From contig VIGQ01000173.1 of NCBI GenBank assembly GCA_009663005.1, positions 25,001 to 42,500 on the forward strand: a stretch of 17,500 bases of DNA, given 5' to 3'. The position numbers were made by a program, and so were the translations under genes. The DNA is from Actinidia chinensis. Its lineage: Eukaryota > Streptophyta > Magnoliopsida > Ericales > Actinidiaceae. The notes under the pieces were generated by a model. That model made no database searches. It was not told where the DNA came from and worked only from the letters and a program-made list of their open reading frames with translations. Shown here one piece after another: positions 1-8,968 of the stretch. Positions within the stretch are counted from its first letter, which is position 1. Each line of letters starts with the position of its first letter.

Positions 1-1100
1 ATTTAATACCAGTACAACTCCGAGGACTGGATAATAGGCACTCACTATCAGCAAAAGTAAATAAGAAGAGTCTAATGGAAATTCTTTATATGCCAGTCCA
101 AACGGTCCAAGCCAGAGGATCTGTTCACAAGATGCCCAGATTGCTGAGTTAACAGAAAAGACCCAGGGAACGCATTTGATTGTACATTGAAAATAATAGC
201 TCATCTTAACAAGACCACTGATATTTCTCGTTCAATCACAAGCGGGTATGCAATCAACTGTAAATAAGTTTAAAAGTACATCTAATGAAAAGCAAAAACA
301 AATCCGCACTTTTATTTGGGGAATGCCCATAGCAATGAGAATGATGAAGCCATAGTGTCAAGTTACAGGGATCCCAAACAACTAGGACACTAGATGCAGC
401 TTTTCCCTTTCTCGTATTCTGACATATTGGCCATGTTAACTAGTGAATCATGCAATGAAGTTACCAGTGACTCCTTTCTCATGGAATTTAAGAGAAGACA
501 GGCCATAACACTAAGTAACAGCAAAGGAAAACTAGATCACAACCTTGGGAGAAAACTGCAATTAAGTTTGAGCATTGGGCTAAGCAAGAAAAGAATACGA
601 ACATAACCCCCCACACTATGTATGGTTTAGCTTAACATTAATGAGACCCAGCTAGAAAAGCCAGAGTCATAGCAAAAACTACCCAAATGTCCAAAAAAAT
701 AGCCACAAAGATCAAATAACTGCGAAATCACAATAAGTCAAGACTCAAAATGGATATTAAGAAGCTATCACACAAACTACACTCAAGTGTTAAACAACGT
801 TCACAGCACACATCCAAATATTGTTATAATTCATTGCTACTGTCAAGATATACTCAATTAGGAGTCTAAGTTCAACATTGTAAGGTAGAAGATTATCAAT
901 ATTGGGTTAAAAAATGCAAGAATAACTTAATAACTAGAAGGATATCAATAAAGCAACCTCAATTTTTTTTTCCTCAATTGACAGACAGAAACAATCAAGT
1001 AATCATCCTGCATTGCCAACCAACAGAAACAATCAACGGACCTGTAATAAGGGTAAGGTTTAATTTAAAGGTACAAAAATACAAGGGGAAATTGACCCAA
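1..1100. other. AT-rich stretch without a recognisable gene
   Basis: This stretch is AT-rich on both strands with frequent stops in all frames. The only open frame of note is 70 codons (394-606, plus strand) and it has no recognisable motif. No tRNA, transposon end or strong repeat is visible. If the exon candidates at 1127-1703 are the end of a minus-strand gene, this would be its 3' flank. Confidence 0.5.
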
Positions 1101-1126
1101 TTAAAGTTTATACCAAAAGTATTCTT

Positions 1127-1703
1127 TCAATAACATTTGAAGTTTCCTCCATCCGGCATGCTTGATAACCCTTTTCTGCTCCTTGCAGTTTCCTTTAGAC
1201 AAATAGTTTTAAAAAATTTATGTTATTTGAAAACATAAATATAAAAATACAATTTGGAAGAGGTTAAAAAACCAACCTTCAATACCTTTGCAATTGCGTC
1301 ATAAATAGGAGAAGACACTTCCTCAGAAAGCCTCACTTCTTCCCTCTATAGGGCCCGGCTTCACATTCTCCTCCTGCCATGGGACTGACTTGCCAGCTAG
1401 CTCAGATAATTCAATGCATCTATAGTTTTGAATTAAACGATCAAAAACTGCAGCTCATACCTTGGGCAAGTCCACAATAGCTTTGTAATACCATCTCTGG
1501 GCAAGCACACTGCTATTGATTGCCATGCTGCCTTCAATATCTGGTTCGTGCAGTCCCCTGCACTGCTGCAAACCTTCTTTCCTCGCTTCCTCTGTACCCC
1601 TTTGGAGGAACTTTTGGACATGTAAGCCACTTCTCCCTCCTCTCCGCTTCGTCTCCCGCCGGCCTAATCGCAAGGCCTCCCACGGGTTGAGCGATGGAAA
1701 CAC
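1127..1703 (-). CDS. Candidate three-exon 3' end of an unrecognised gene
   Basis: Three open segments join in phase 0 on the minus strand. The first runs from about 1703 down to 1461 and ends in residues VLAQRWYYKAIVDLPK with a textbook donor AAG|GTATGAG. The second is 1345-1286 (60 nt), reading REEVRLSEEV then SSPIYDAIAK, with acceptor CTATAG and donor AAAG|GTATTG. The third is 1192-1127, reading ETARSRKGLS then SMPDGGNFKCY and a TGA stop, with acceptor GTCTAAAG. The introns would be 115 and 93 nt. GC is higher here than in the flanks. Against it: the 1346 acceptor has no clear pyrimidine tract, the 5' limit of the first exon is unclear, and a second minus frame and two plus frames are also open between 1516 and 1860. 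I do not recognise the product. Confidence 0.3.
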
Positions 1704-1837
1704 TTTATTACCATCATTTGCTCAAGCCACAACTATTGCCACGGTCACATATCAAAATTCCCGTATCCTAAACCCGTCAAGATGCTCACTAATCGCATCA
1801 AGCTTCGTGAGGGCAGGGAGATTCATGTAATAGGGAA

Positions 1838-1876
1838 GGGGGGGGGAGGTAGAAGGAAATAGAGCCCCCCCCCCCC
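1838..1876. repeat. Poly-G / poly-C hairpin
   Basis: A run of 9 G (1838-1846) is followed 18 bases later by a run of 12 C (1865-1876). AA before the G-run can pair with TT after the C-run, so either strand can fold into a GC-only stem of about 9-11 bp. Such runs are often mis-sized by sequencing. Confidence 0.8.
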
Positions 1877-1880
1877 TTTT

Positions 1881-2345
1881 TCAAAGACCGTTGGCCGCGA
1901 GGCCATGACTTCGTTTGTGCCCCCACCAGGGAATTGCTGTAATTGAAGGTATCAATCTCCCACAATTGACTCTACTCACGCATAAAAGCATACCATCTCT
2001 CTCACCACATTTGCCCTTCGTCTGCAGTGCAAATGGCTCCAATCTCCACATCTCCCCAAACACATTGACTAAAAAAATTGCTACAGAACCGATTTTTAGA
2101 CACACACACACCACAAATACTAAAATAACGAACAAAAATTGGAACGTGCATTGCTACAGACTCACGCATATCAAAGAGTAACAAAACATTTACTCAACCA
2201 AGAGATTTGTGATGGCATTTGAGATTGCAAGGGCAATACAGCACACCCTTTATTCCCTCCAGATGTCTTCCCCGAGGAAGAAGCGCACGTCTTCCTTCAT
2301 CAAGTCAATTTCTACAAAATTCATCGGAATAAGTGTGAATCTGTT
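1881..2345. other. Mixed stretch with short coding-like frames
   Basis: On the minus strand a frame from ATG at 2324 gives MNFVEIDLMKEDVRFFLGED and four more residues to TAA at 2250. It continues past that stop for another 19 residues (RVCCIALAISNAITNLLVE) to a stop at 2190. The plus strand over the same bases is also open for about 40 codons (...DVFPEEEAHVFLHQVNFYK...). No splice pair or family match supports either, so this may be a decayed gene fragment or chance. A short AC repeat lies near 2099-2113. Confidence 0.2.
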
Positions 2346-2430
2346 TCTTCACAAAAATTGTAAATGTATATAATTACAACAAACAAATACACGCGCCACA
2401 TGACAAACAGCTAACTCAAAGAGATCAAGA

Positions 2431-2484
2431 AGAACCTTCAAGGAAGAGAATGAAAAAAGAACCTTCAAGGAAGAGAATGAAAAA
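2431..2484. repeat. Perfect tandem duplication, 27-bp unit, two copies
   Basis: Copies at 2431-2457 and 2458-2484 are identical (unit begins AGAACCTTCAAGGAAGAGAA). The unit is nine codons long, so any reading frame across it is preserved. On the minus strand it makes a repeated SFSSLKVLF peptide inside a 107-codon open frame that otherwise looks unremarkable. The identity of the copies points to a recent duplication. Confidence 0.9.
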
Positions 2485-3004
2485 ACTCCAGAGAAAAATT
2501 GTCTCCTCTCGCTGAACTTGTTCAACCCTTCTCTCTCCAAACGGAATGAAACTCTTCTTAAAGCTGGCAAGTTTATTAAGATTTGAGAGAGAGATAGAGA
2601 GGAAAGTCGTAGACCTCTGTACGGAACCTCAAAAGAGCGAGAGAAATAGCAATGCCAGACAACTTCTGACACATCCTAACAAGGATATAACGAAATTCTT
2701 ACGTCACGCCACCTTCGTGGATAGAGACCCACCCTTATACATCAGCAATAGGTCTCTGGATATCATTTTCCCATGTAGGGCACCTGTGAGATTAGGATTC
2801 CCGTACTTTTGCACTATACTCTCTCCCTCCCGGATACTCTCTCCCTCCCCCACCCCCCACCACCCCCCACTAAGCTGGACCTCTCCCCTCTCTTGCCCCA
2901 GTCATCTTCGATCCGTAGTGTATGAATGTGTTCTACCATCTCTTTGTCGAACATTGACTCCTGCTAGGCTTCTCGTCTTCCTTCAACAGTACTCTTTTAC
3001 TTAA

Positions 3005-3750
3005 TTTATCACAATAGATATACTAAGACTCGTCAAAGGAGACTCCATTAAATGTTGCTTACGTTTTGTAAAGTATTCTATCCTAGTACGCGCATCAAGA
3101 GAAACCTAGAAAAAATCTTTGCTCAAAATAACTAATACAATGACAGATACTAACGTCAAAGGACACTCATAGTAAGGTTCCGTCCAAAATTAATGGCACA
3201 GAAGTTTCTTTGAATGAATATACAATTATGTTAGAGCACAACTTAAGCCAAAAACTAACTTTCTATGAAACAAAAAATTTACAGGACTTATTGATCATAA
3301 ATTTCATTAGGGAATAAATAGATAAAGGGGCTAATAAACCATGTCATTTCATTCACAATATTCTGCTAAATGGAATGAAGTTACGTAACAAGTATCCTAA
3401 AGATGCTGGATAGATAAGAAACAAATTTAAAAAAGTTTGTACCATCAGCCTAAGACTTGGATTTTTTCCCTCTATAAAAGAATCATGAAAGCAAATTATC
3501 TCCCATGAATTCTGACAAGAAACTGATCGCAATTATCAACAAGGAAGAATAAAGAAAATAAAAAGAACAAATCCATGCATATAACGGCAACTTTTTGTTT
3601 AGAAGCAATAAAAAGTCCATGAAAAAAGCTTGGAGGAGAAAAAAGTTTGTCCATTGATTAGAAATATACATTAAAAGCAAAGGAAAAATGAGAGAGAAAT
3701 GCAGTGGTGGCATGAGCACGTAACATTTTCGTACAAGAAAGGGTTATTAG
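3005..3750. other. AT-rich non-coding stretch
   Basis: AT-rich throughout, with many stops. The one open frame (78 codons, minus, 3483-3719) is made of Phe/Leu/Ile-rich residues expected from AT-rich antisense reading and has no motif. No repeat or RNA gene is seen. It would be intronic if the exon at 3756-3841 belongs to a minus-strand gene. Confidence 0.45.
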
Positions 3751-3755
3751 AATAC

Positions 3756-3841
3756 CTGGGATCCGTATGTTTTGAGATCAATTCGAAATCTATGAAATCC
3801 ACGTGACCATTCAATTACATCAACAACCACAAGTATCTTGG
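3756..3841 (-). CDS. Candidate internal exon, unrecognised protein
   Basis: An 86-nt open segment is bounded on the minus strand by acceptor TTCAG|CC and donor CCCAG|GTATTC. Translated, it gives a hydrophobic beta-like strand KILVVVDVIEW, then a basic/aromatic stretch SRGFHRFRIDLKTYGSQ. It begins with two bases that complete a codon and ends in phase 0. The candidate exon at 6788-6894 ends one base into a codon, so the two would splice in frame across an intron of about 2.9 kb. The amino-acid mix looks more like a real protein than the AT-biased frames around it. No family could be assigned and chance is not excluded. Confidence 0.35.
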
Positions 3842-4024
3842 CTGAACTATTCAGATGAAATGGTCAAAATAGCAGGTAATATAGTGTGAGTATCCTTTCA
3901 GCTGCTGTCCCTCTCACTTTCAGCATCAAAATTTAACCTCCTCATTTTCACTTCCTTCTAATTCAAATTCTTTTTAGTAAACAACATGGACTTCCTTGTG
4001 GACTTCTCCAGTGTCACATCCGCA

Positions 4025-4219
4025 TTAACTAGCTATCACTGCAACAATCACTGCTTTCACACCTCTGATACTAGCTTTTAGTACTATAATTATTATAACA
4101 TAGGAAACGATCTGAATAGCTTCCGCAAGTGCCTCGTTCATCTCACCAATCATTCTTCCGCGACTGATAGCAACTACGATCACCCAGCAACCCTGCCTTT
4201 TATTATTGTAAGTCTGGGT
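4025..4219 (-). other. Open minus-strand segment with a hydrophobic stretch
   Basis: Sixty-four codons are open on the minus strand with no early Met. They include RGRMIGEMNEALAEAIQ followed by a very hydrophobic IVSYVIIIIVLKASI segment and end in TAA at 4025. GC is locally higher at 4105-4200. No clear splice sites were found. It could be a fragment of a membrane-protein exon or chance. Confidence 0.18.
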
Positions 4220-4698
4220 TTACCATAAATTTTCTCATTATTTGATGCTACGTTTTCATCAAAGTACTAAGCACATGCTTTATGTTACCGAGGGAGAAAG
4301 ATTCCATTGTTTTAGTATCTAAGCTCACGAGGGATTCCTTTAGAACTAGAACGCATCTTCCTCCTCCCTTAAGAGAAAGGGACTTCCTTGAGCAGGAATA
4401 AATATAAAAATAGTCTTGTAGGGAACGCAAGTTCATAGATGCTAGATGGAAGAGAACTACAGTAGATTGCAAGAGATTTTATTGCCACCATCCTTGATTG
4501 CAGCCTTTGCTCTAGTTGCTTTGAACATTTTCAAAACACAGAGAATGTTCATTTGAAAGAAACTCACCATATAACTCTATGACATAAGAATCACTTAACG
4601 ATGTTTTCCAACTAAGAAACCACTATGACTTTGACAAGGGTTTATGGGTACTGTGTCACTTTTTTCTGGTTCATTAAATAAGTCCCCCAGTACCATCG

Positions 4699-4812
4699 AA
4701 GTCCCATGCATCTTGGTTCTAATCAATGCCTGATAAAGACACCACACCTCTCTCAAATCTCACCACAAGTGAAGTTTCTTTCTTTCTGAGGAAGCTCATT
4801 CTGTAAAAGAAA
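4699..4812. repeat. Diverged direct repeat, left copy
   Basis: This block aligns with 5971-6090 in the same orientation. Shared anchors include GAAGTCC(C/A)ATGCATC, then AAATCTCACCACA with GTGAAGTTTCTTT-like sequence, then CTCATnnTGTnAAAAGAA. The copies differ by many substitutions and small indels, so the duplication is old. About 1.16 kb separates them, holding palindromes, an LTR-like segment and a poly-A run. Confidence 0.5.
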
Positions 4813-4814
4813 TA

Positions 4815-4869
4815 CCATTCGGAATGGCATCCAGTTGGAAGAATTAGTAATTTCTAGAATCTAGAAATT
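4815..4869. repeat. Two perfect palindromes 21 bp apart
   Basis: CCATTC-G-GAATGG occupies 4815-4827. A 21-base palindrome occupies 4849-4869, with 10-base arms AATTTCTAGA and TCTAGAAATT around a single A. Both are perfect, sit within 55 bp and abut the left end of the inverted-repeat-bounded segment at 4865-5180. They may be element ends, a stable hairpin, or a binding site for a dimeric protein. Confidence 0.75.
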
Positions 4870-5180
4870 GTTGAAAGTGGTAGAAATTCTATAGTGGTCA
4901 ATTGTTCAAAGTTTCTTTGGTGTTTGAGTCAATGTGTCTTTAGGTGTTCATAAGAGTATTCTTAGTATTCGTAAGCATGTAGTTTTAATTAGTGAGTTAA
5001 CAGTGCTTAACAAGTGCTGAGTCTAGATTAGTCCCTCAGTGCAAGCAATAAGAGTGGATGGGTTAATGTTGTCACCCACGCTGAAGCTAACCCCCACGTC
5101 CAGAAAATTGTAAACAAGTATTGTTTGAATAAAAGTTCGATTTGTGTGAAATTCAAGTGGTCATAAACCCCCAACAATTT
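4865..5180. mobile_element. Possible short solo LTR or inverted-repeat element
   Basis: The segment is bounded by AAATTGTTG (4865-4873) and its exact reverse complement CAACAATTT (5172-5180). Read as an LTR it would be TGTTG...CAACA at 4869-5176 (308 bp), with the canonical TG/CA ends and an AATAAA at 5128-5133 about 45 bases before the end. No matching 5-bp target duplication is seen, and no tRNA primer-binding site follows. It may be an old solo LTR, a TRIM remnant, or a MITE. Confidence 0.35.
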
Positions 5181-5919
5181 GTTCCTCAAGAACCCTGAAA
5201 TCCTACTGTGGATCGTTATCTTTGCAACCACCAATGTCACAGACATCTTATACTGTCCCTGGTTCAAGGAAATCCCCCATGGCGAATTCACCAAGAAGCC
5301 TGCTCACACATCCTGGCAATTTGCTTCATCTTGACAGCACTTTTGTCCTGAAACATGAACCACTCGCATATCATTATTTCTTTATCCCTGTCGTGGTCAT
5401 TGTGAAAGAAATTTGTCTAGTAATCCATCCTGTTGAATTGTCCTAACAAACCTTTCAAATCCCACTATTTTAGGGATGGCTTCTATTTTGGAACTCTTTA
5501 GCAGTTAAGAGACTTCCATAAAACTGAACTATTTTATCTCCCACTGTACTTGGGCCAATTCCTAGTTTGAATCGTCCAAACCATCTCCCACTTTTTCTTC
5601 CCAAGGACACTATTCACATGGCACAAGACACATACAAGTGGATGAGGCTGGAACACATTAACTTTCTCGAGCGCCCTTTCCATTCTTTTTTGAGGCAATT
5701 TTTTTATGCTTGAGAAATGGTCTGGTTCTAGACTGATTCTTGGTAGGAATGGCAGTGAGGCCCAGAACGTCTCAAAACTGCTCAGAGTGCACATTCCAAC
5801 CATAAACTGTACAAAATAATTGGCCCCAAAGATGGCACAAACAATATGAACCCATATATTATGTTCAACTCATCTCACATCAGCTTATCCACAGCTGACG
5901 AAGACCTCGAGTAGCCCCG
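5181..5919. other. GC-richer segment with remnant open frames, possibly retroelement-derived
   Basis: Composition is less AT-rich than the neighbours and medium frames lie on both strands: 5222-5446 plus (74 codons), and 5534-5803 minus (89 codons, with FETFWASLPFLPRISLEPDH and later GKKKWEMVWTIQTRNWPKYS). On the minus strand AGTGGGAGAT occurs twice about 40 bp apart; GTGGGAGAT-like purine tracts precede some copia-type 3' LTRs. No gag, protease, integrase or RT motif was recognised, so this is only a candidate degraded element. Confidence 0.22.
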
Positions 5920-5941
5920 AAAAAAAAAAAAAAAAAAAAAA
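5920..5941 (+). repeat. A22 tract
   Basis: An uninterrupted run of 22 A follows CCTCGAGTAGCCCCG. It could be the tail of a retroposed transcript inserted in plus orientation, or a simple homopolymer. No flanking target duplication was recognised. Confidence 0.85.
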
Positions 5942-5970
5942 TAAAGTGCATCATTCATCTCACCATTTTC

Positions 5971-6090
5971 TGAAGTCCAATGCATCGGGTACATGAACCA
6001 ACGCTGACAAGTAACCTTCCCATCTCATACGAAATCTCACCACAGTTTGAAGTTTCTTTTTCAAAAAAAGAATCTCATCATGTGAAAAGA
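5971..6090. repeat. Diverged direct repeat, right copy
   Basis: Partner of the block at 4699-4812. It overlaps a 66-codon plus-strand open frame starting at 5980 (MHRVHEPTLTSNLPISYEIS...); the equivalent frame of the left copy has stops. The duplication could be two decayed copies of a transposon or of a gene segment. Confidence 0.5.
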
Positions 6091-6787
6091 ATTCACAAGA
6101 GATCAGCTGAACATCCTTTCATCCGAATCTTGAAATCTAATAGACTGTTAATCTTTGAAGCAATGTTACAGCATATATAATGTACGGGTTCAAAGTCTCC
6201 AACCGTGCCTAATTCACCATAAACTCTCTGTTCTTCCTGCCTGCTAGATTGTGTACTGTTTGAAAATGTCTAATTCCTTTGCCACGCATGTGTGCGGTTT
6301 AATAAAATAGTGTGCAACTAATTAACATTCCTCTCATAACGGCTCATGATACAAATAAAAAAATATCAGCAAAAGACAGAAAAGTTTGCCCTATTGTATG
6401 CATAACCATTTGTCGATTGGATCATCATGATCATACTGAAATGACACAAGAGTCCCACACAACCGCTATCAATCCAAAAATATTTTCATCCCTGGTGCAA
6501 AAAGAGACTTGGAAGAAACTAAAAGTAATCCTTGACACTTTGAAAATATATGCATGGTTTTGAAATTGGAAGTAACAATATATTTCGGAATTGGCTACCA
6601 TATTATTATGTATGAAGCCACAAATTCTGTACCAAGCCTGGCAATTTCAAGTGCCAAGTCTTCAACAGATCTATAAATGTACTACCAAAGTCGGATAATG
6701 AGCAATAGAAAAACAAAAATGAACAGAAAAACTATTTTATAATGCAGCACTTATGAAAACAAAATTGTACATGGCCAAATCACTAAC

Positions 6788-6894
6788 CTGTGTTACAAAC
6801 GTAACATCCTACTGAATACGGACCTTTGGAAGACGCAGCCGTCAGGAAAATTGGTTGATTGCAGGGCAATGTCTTGTAAGATTGGTGGAAAAAG
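6788..6894 (-). CDS. Candidate internal exon, unrecognised protein
   Basis: A 107-nt open segment has minus-strand acceptor ACTTACTCAG|C and strong donor ACACAG|GTTAGTG. Translation gives FFHQSYKTLPCNQPIFLTAA then SSKGPYSVGCYVCNT, including three Cys. GC is clearly higher than in the flanks. It ends one base into a codon, matching the start phase of the candidate exon at 3756-3841. The plus strand is also open over the same stretch, so the orientation call rests on the splice signals. Confidence 0.33.
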
Positions 6895-6967
6895 CTGAGT
6901 AAGTTAGAGGGGACAGGCATCAAAAGTAGACTATCAAGGAGATTTACTAGTGCTTCTCATTAACACA

Positions 6968-7218
6968 TCATCGCTCCCGAACTATGCAATATACAAACTT
7001 ATAGGAGCTCATTTCCAAAAGTTCGCTGTGCACATGATTCAGAACCTGGTTCCTTCCACAAAGAATGAAAACTTCGTCGGAAGTTGACCAATCAATGAAC
7101 AAATAATTTTCATCACTATTACTATGTACAATTTCCAGTAATTTCGAGGAGATGAGGGGGGGAGACTTTTCCAAGCCTAGAAGTAGTAAGGTTGGAAACA
7201 ACAATACACATACATCCG
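6968..7218 (-). CDS. Candidate exon ending in a stop, unrecognised protein
   Basis: The minus strand shows the plant branch-point consensus TACTAAC followed closely by acceptor CCTTAG at 7219-7220, then 83 open codons to TGA. The start is hydrophobic (DVCVLLFPTLLLLGLEKS); the rest is mixed and acidic (LLEIVHSNSDENYLFIDWST, then SDEVFILCGRNQ). A GTTCTG donor after GRNQ would make it internal instead, but its phase does not match the candidate exon at 6788-6894. The branch point to acceptor distance is short, which weakens the site. Confidence 0.28.
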
Positions 7219-7262
7219 CTAAGGTTAGTATAGGAGATAACATGACCACATGAACATAAAAC

Positions 7263-7278
7263 AAAAAAAAAAAAAAAA
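7263..7278 (+). repeat. A16 tract
   Basis: Sixteen A in a row after AC. It reads as a T-tract on the minus strand and may be a simple homopolymer in an intron. Confidence 0.85.
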
Positions 7279-7279
7279 G

Positions 7280-8150
7280 TCAAATTGTTTAGCAGTATTT
7301 TGTCAATGAGTAATTGTGCTTGGCTAACGGAATGGTAACCTGGTAAAACAAGTCAATGAATAGAAGTCCACAGAAACGGCCAGGGTTTATGAACAAATTA
7401 TTAGATTACCATACAACAAGTGCAGTCTAAGCAACCAATGTCATATGAACATCAGGATGTATATAAGTTCCCTTACAGCAACCAGACCACTAGGTATGGA
7501 CAGTAGAGAAAATGCGCTGTCAAGGAACTCAGTAGAGAGACCTCACTTTTAACTAGTGTTAAATGGAGACTCAACCACTTGGGTGATGGATAATTCCATG
7601 TCCTATACAAATAAATTGAATGACCAAAAGGTGATATTAAATGTATAGTAAAATAATTCGACTAAAAGGTTTAAGTTGCACTAAAAATCGCCCTTGCCTG
7701 TTTGGATACTGCATATACAACATTGGCTAGACTGTTTTGCATCCGAACTAAGCAATTGCTGTGAAGAAAAGCATAATCTTTAGCTGGCTTTGCTACAATG
7801 CACCTTGCCATGAATGGGATTTGTTAGATGCTCCGTTTTTTTTTCTGGGAATTAATAAGAAGAAATACTGAATAGAAAGAAGTAAAAAAAATGATATAAG
7901 TTTTTCTGGGGGTAACAAAGCAAGAAGGGTTCGGATACTTATTTTTTAAAAGCAAAGCATAAAATCTCTCACTTTAACGGATAGATGATACCAACCACAT
8001 ATCAACAAAGCATACAAAAACTAATTATCCTTTAAATATTAGAGCCATCACACTATTCGCAAATCAGGATATTCCAAATGTAAGTGTGAGGCAGGACATC
8101 ATATTATATGTGCACATGCCATGGAATTATCAAGGAGGTAAAACACTGAT
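7280..8150. other. Non-coding stretch, nothing firm
   Basis: AT-rich with stops in all frames. A possible minus-strand donor (GGTTGCT|GTAAGGG, near 7480) follows a short open segment (GLSTEFLDSAFSLLSIPSGL), but no acceptor stands out. No repeat structure was found. Confidence 0.35.
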
Positions 8151-8157
8151 GAAAATT

Positions 8158-8316
8158 CTAGGCTCCATTTGGATTTATTGATTTCCAATCATGCGGATTT
8201 GAAATCTATGATTCAATCCATAGTTTCATTTGGATAAAGGAAATCGCGTGTGAATTTTAATTTCCATGCTAATCAGTCCAAGTTTTTTGGCCACTAAAAT
8301 CTAAGGATTTCAAATG
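8158..8316. mobile_element. Possible MITE-like fragment (CCATTTGGATT type)
   Basis: Begins GGCTCCATTTGGATTTATTG and ends near AAGGATTTCAAATGACAACC. It is rich in GATTT/AAATC words with internal partial inverted symmetry (GGATTTGAAATC, GATTTCAAAT). Many plant hAT/PIF MITEs start with related GGC..CGTTTGGAT ends. I could not define matching terminal repeats or a target duplication. A related word cluster in reversed orientation occurs near 10470-10500. Confidence 0.25.
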
Positions 8317-8376
8317 ACAACCTGATTCGGTGTTATTTTTCCAAATCCACTTTCATCTCAAATGCCTCGCTTCTTG

Positions 8377-8734
8377 TCTCTCACCTATGTTACATGGACT
8401 CATGTACGGTGTCGGGTACGATATATATCTAAGTGTCGATTCATCTAATTTTTATTTTCAAGACACGGGGACACGCAAGATATTCATATTCTTTTGTATA
8501 TTTATTCTATTTTTCTTGTATTAAAGAACGTTTACCAAGGTGCATTAAGTATTTCATGCATTAATAAGAGTTTTTTTAATCATATTTCATGGTTAATTTG
8601 ATATCCCAAATAACTTGATCTAAGCACTGTCTAACTAAATATGTCGGACACGATCCCATACCCAGGTCCAAATGTCCGAGTATCCGACACGGTACTTTAC
8701 AAATTTAGAGAGTCCAGGTAACATAGTCTCTCAC
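8377..8734. mobile_element. hAT-type MITE with 8-bp target duplication
   Basis: The element proper is 8385-8726 (342 bp). Its left end CTATGTTACATGGACT and the reverse complement of its right end CTATGTTACCTGGACT match at 15 of 16 bases. Subterminal motifs are also mirrored (GTACGGTGTCGGGTACG on the left, GTACCGTGTCGGATAC on the inverted right side). The element is flanked by perfect direct repeats TCTCTCAC at 8377-8384 and 8727-8734. An 8-bp duplication is the hallmark of hAT elements. It is too short to code for a transposase and holds no long frame, so it is non-autonomous. Confidence 0.88.
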
Positions 8735-8933
8735 ATCTCAGTTCATCATGATATATCAATCATGAGTCCTTGTTCTCTCTCTCCCACAAATCTACCTCTC
8801 ACTATCTCAGGTTTCCATTTTATTCTTTTCAAATTAAAATTTTGATTCAATGAGCCAGTTGTCATATATTTGTTACTATCTATTTGTGCGCAAAAGTGGT
8901 CCTGTACGGGCTTTGATACAACCTTCTGTGAAG

Positions 8934-8968
8934 ATGGCGGACACTTCAATGAACGAGACACACCGGAG
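8934..8968 (+). CDS. Possible short plus-strand first exon
   Basis: An ATG in ideal plant context (GAAGATGGCGG) opens MADTSMNETHR and reaches a near-perfect donor GGAG|GTAAGAG after 35 nt. A CT-rich stretch (8770-8815) lies upstream, as in many leaders. No second exon or TATA box could be tied to it, and a 71-codon minus frame overlaps. It is reported because start context and donor are both strong. Confidence 0.18.

Noticed and set aside
1516..1830. 104-codon plus-strand open frame
   Set aside because: It lies opposite the minus-strand exon candidates in a GC-richer patch where several frames are open at once. No motif was seen and no start context is convincing.
2190..2330. Resemblance of the minus-strand peptide YCPCNLKCHHKS to the Cys motif of CACTA transposase-associated domains
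   Set aside because: Only a few residues match, the frame around it is short, and no CACTA termini were seen. Too weak to call.
2546..3004. 152-codon plus-strand open frame, the longest in the window
   Set aside because: Its middle is translated from a CT/C-rich low-complexity stretch (2818-2890), it shows no domain, and no promoter or splice support was found. Treated as chance, though homology could revive it.
3483..3719. 78-codon minus-strand frame rich in Phe and Leu
   Set aside because: Typical product of reading A-rich DNA on the opposite strand. No splice or start support.
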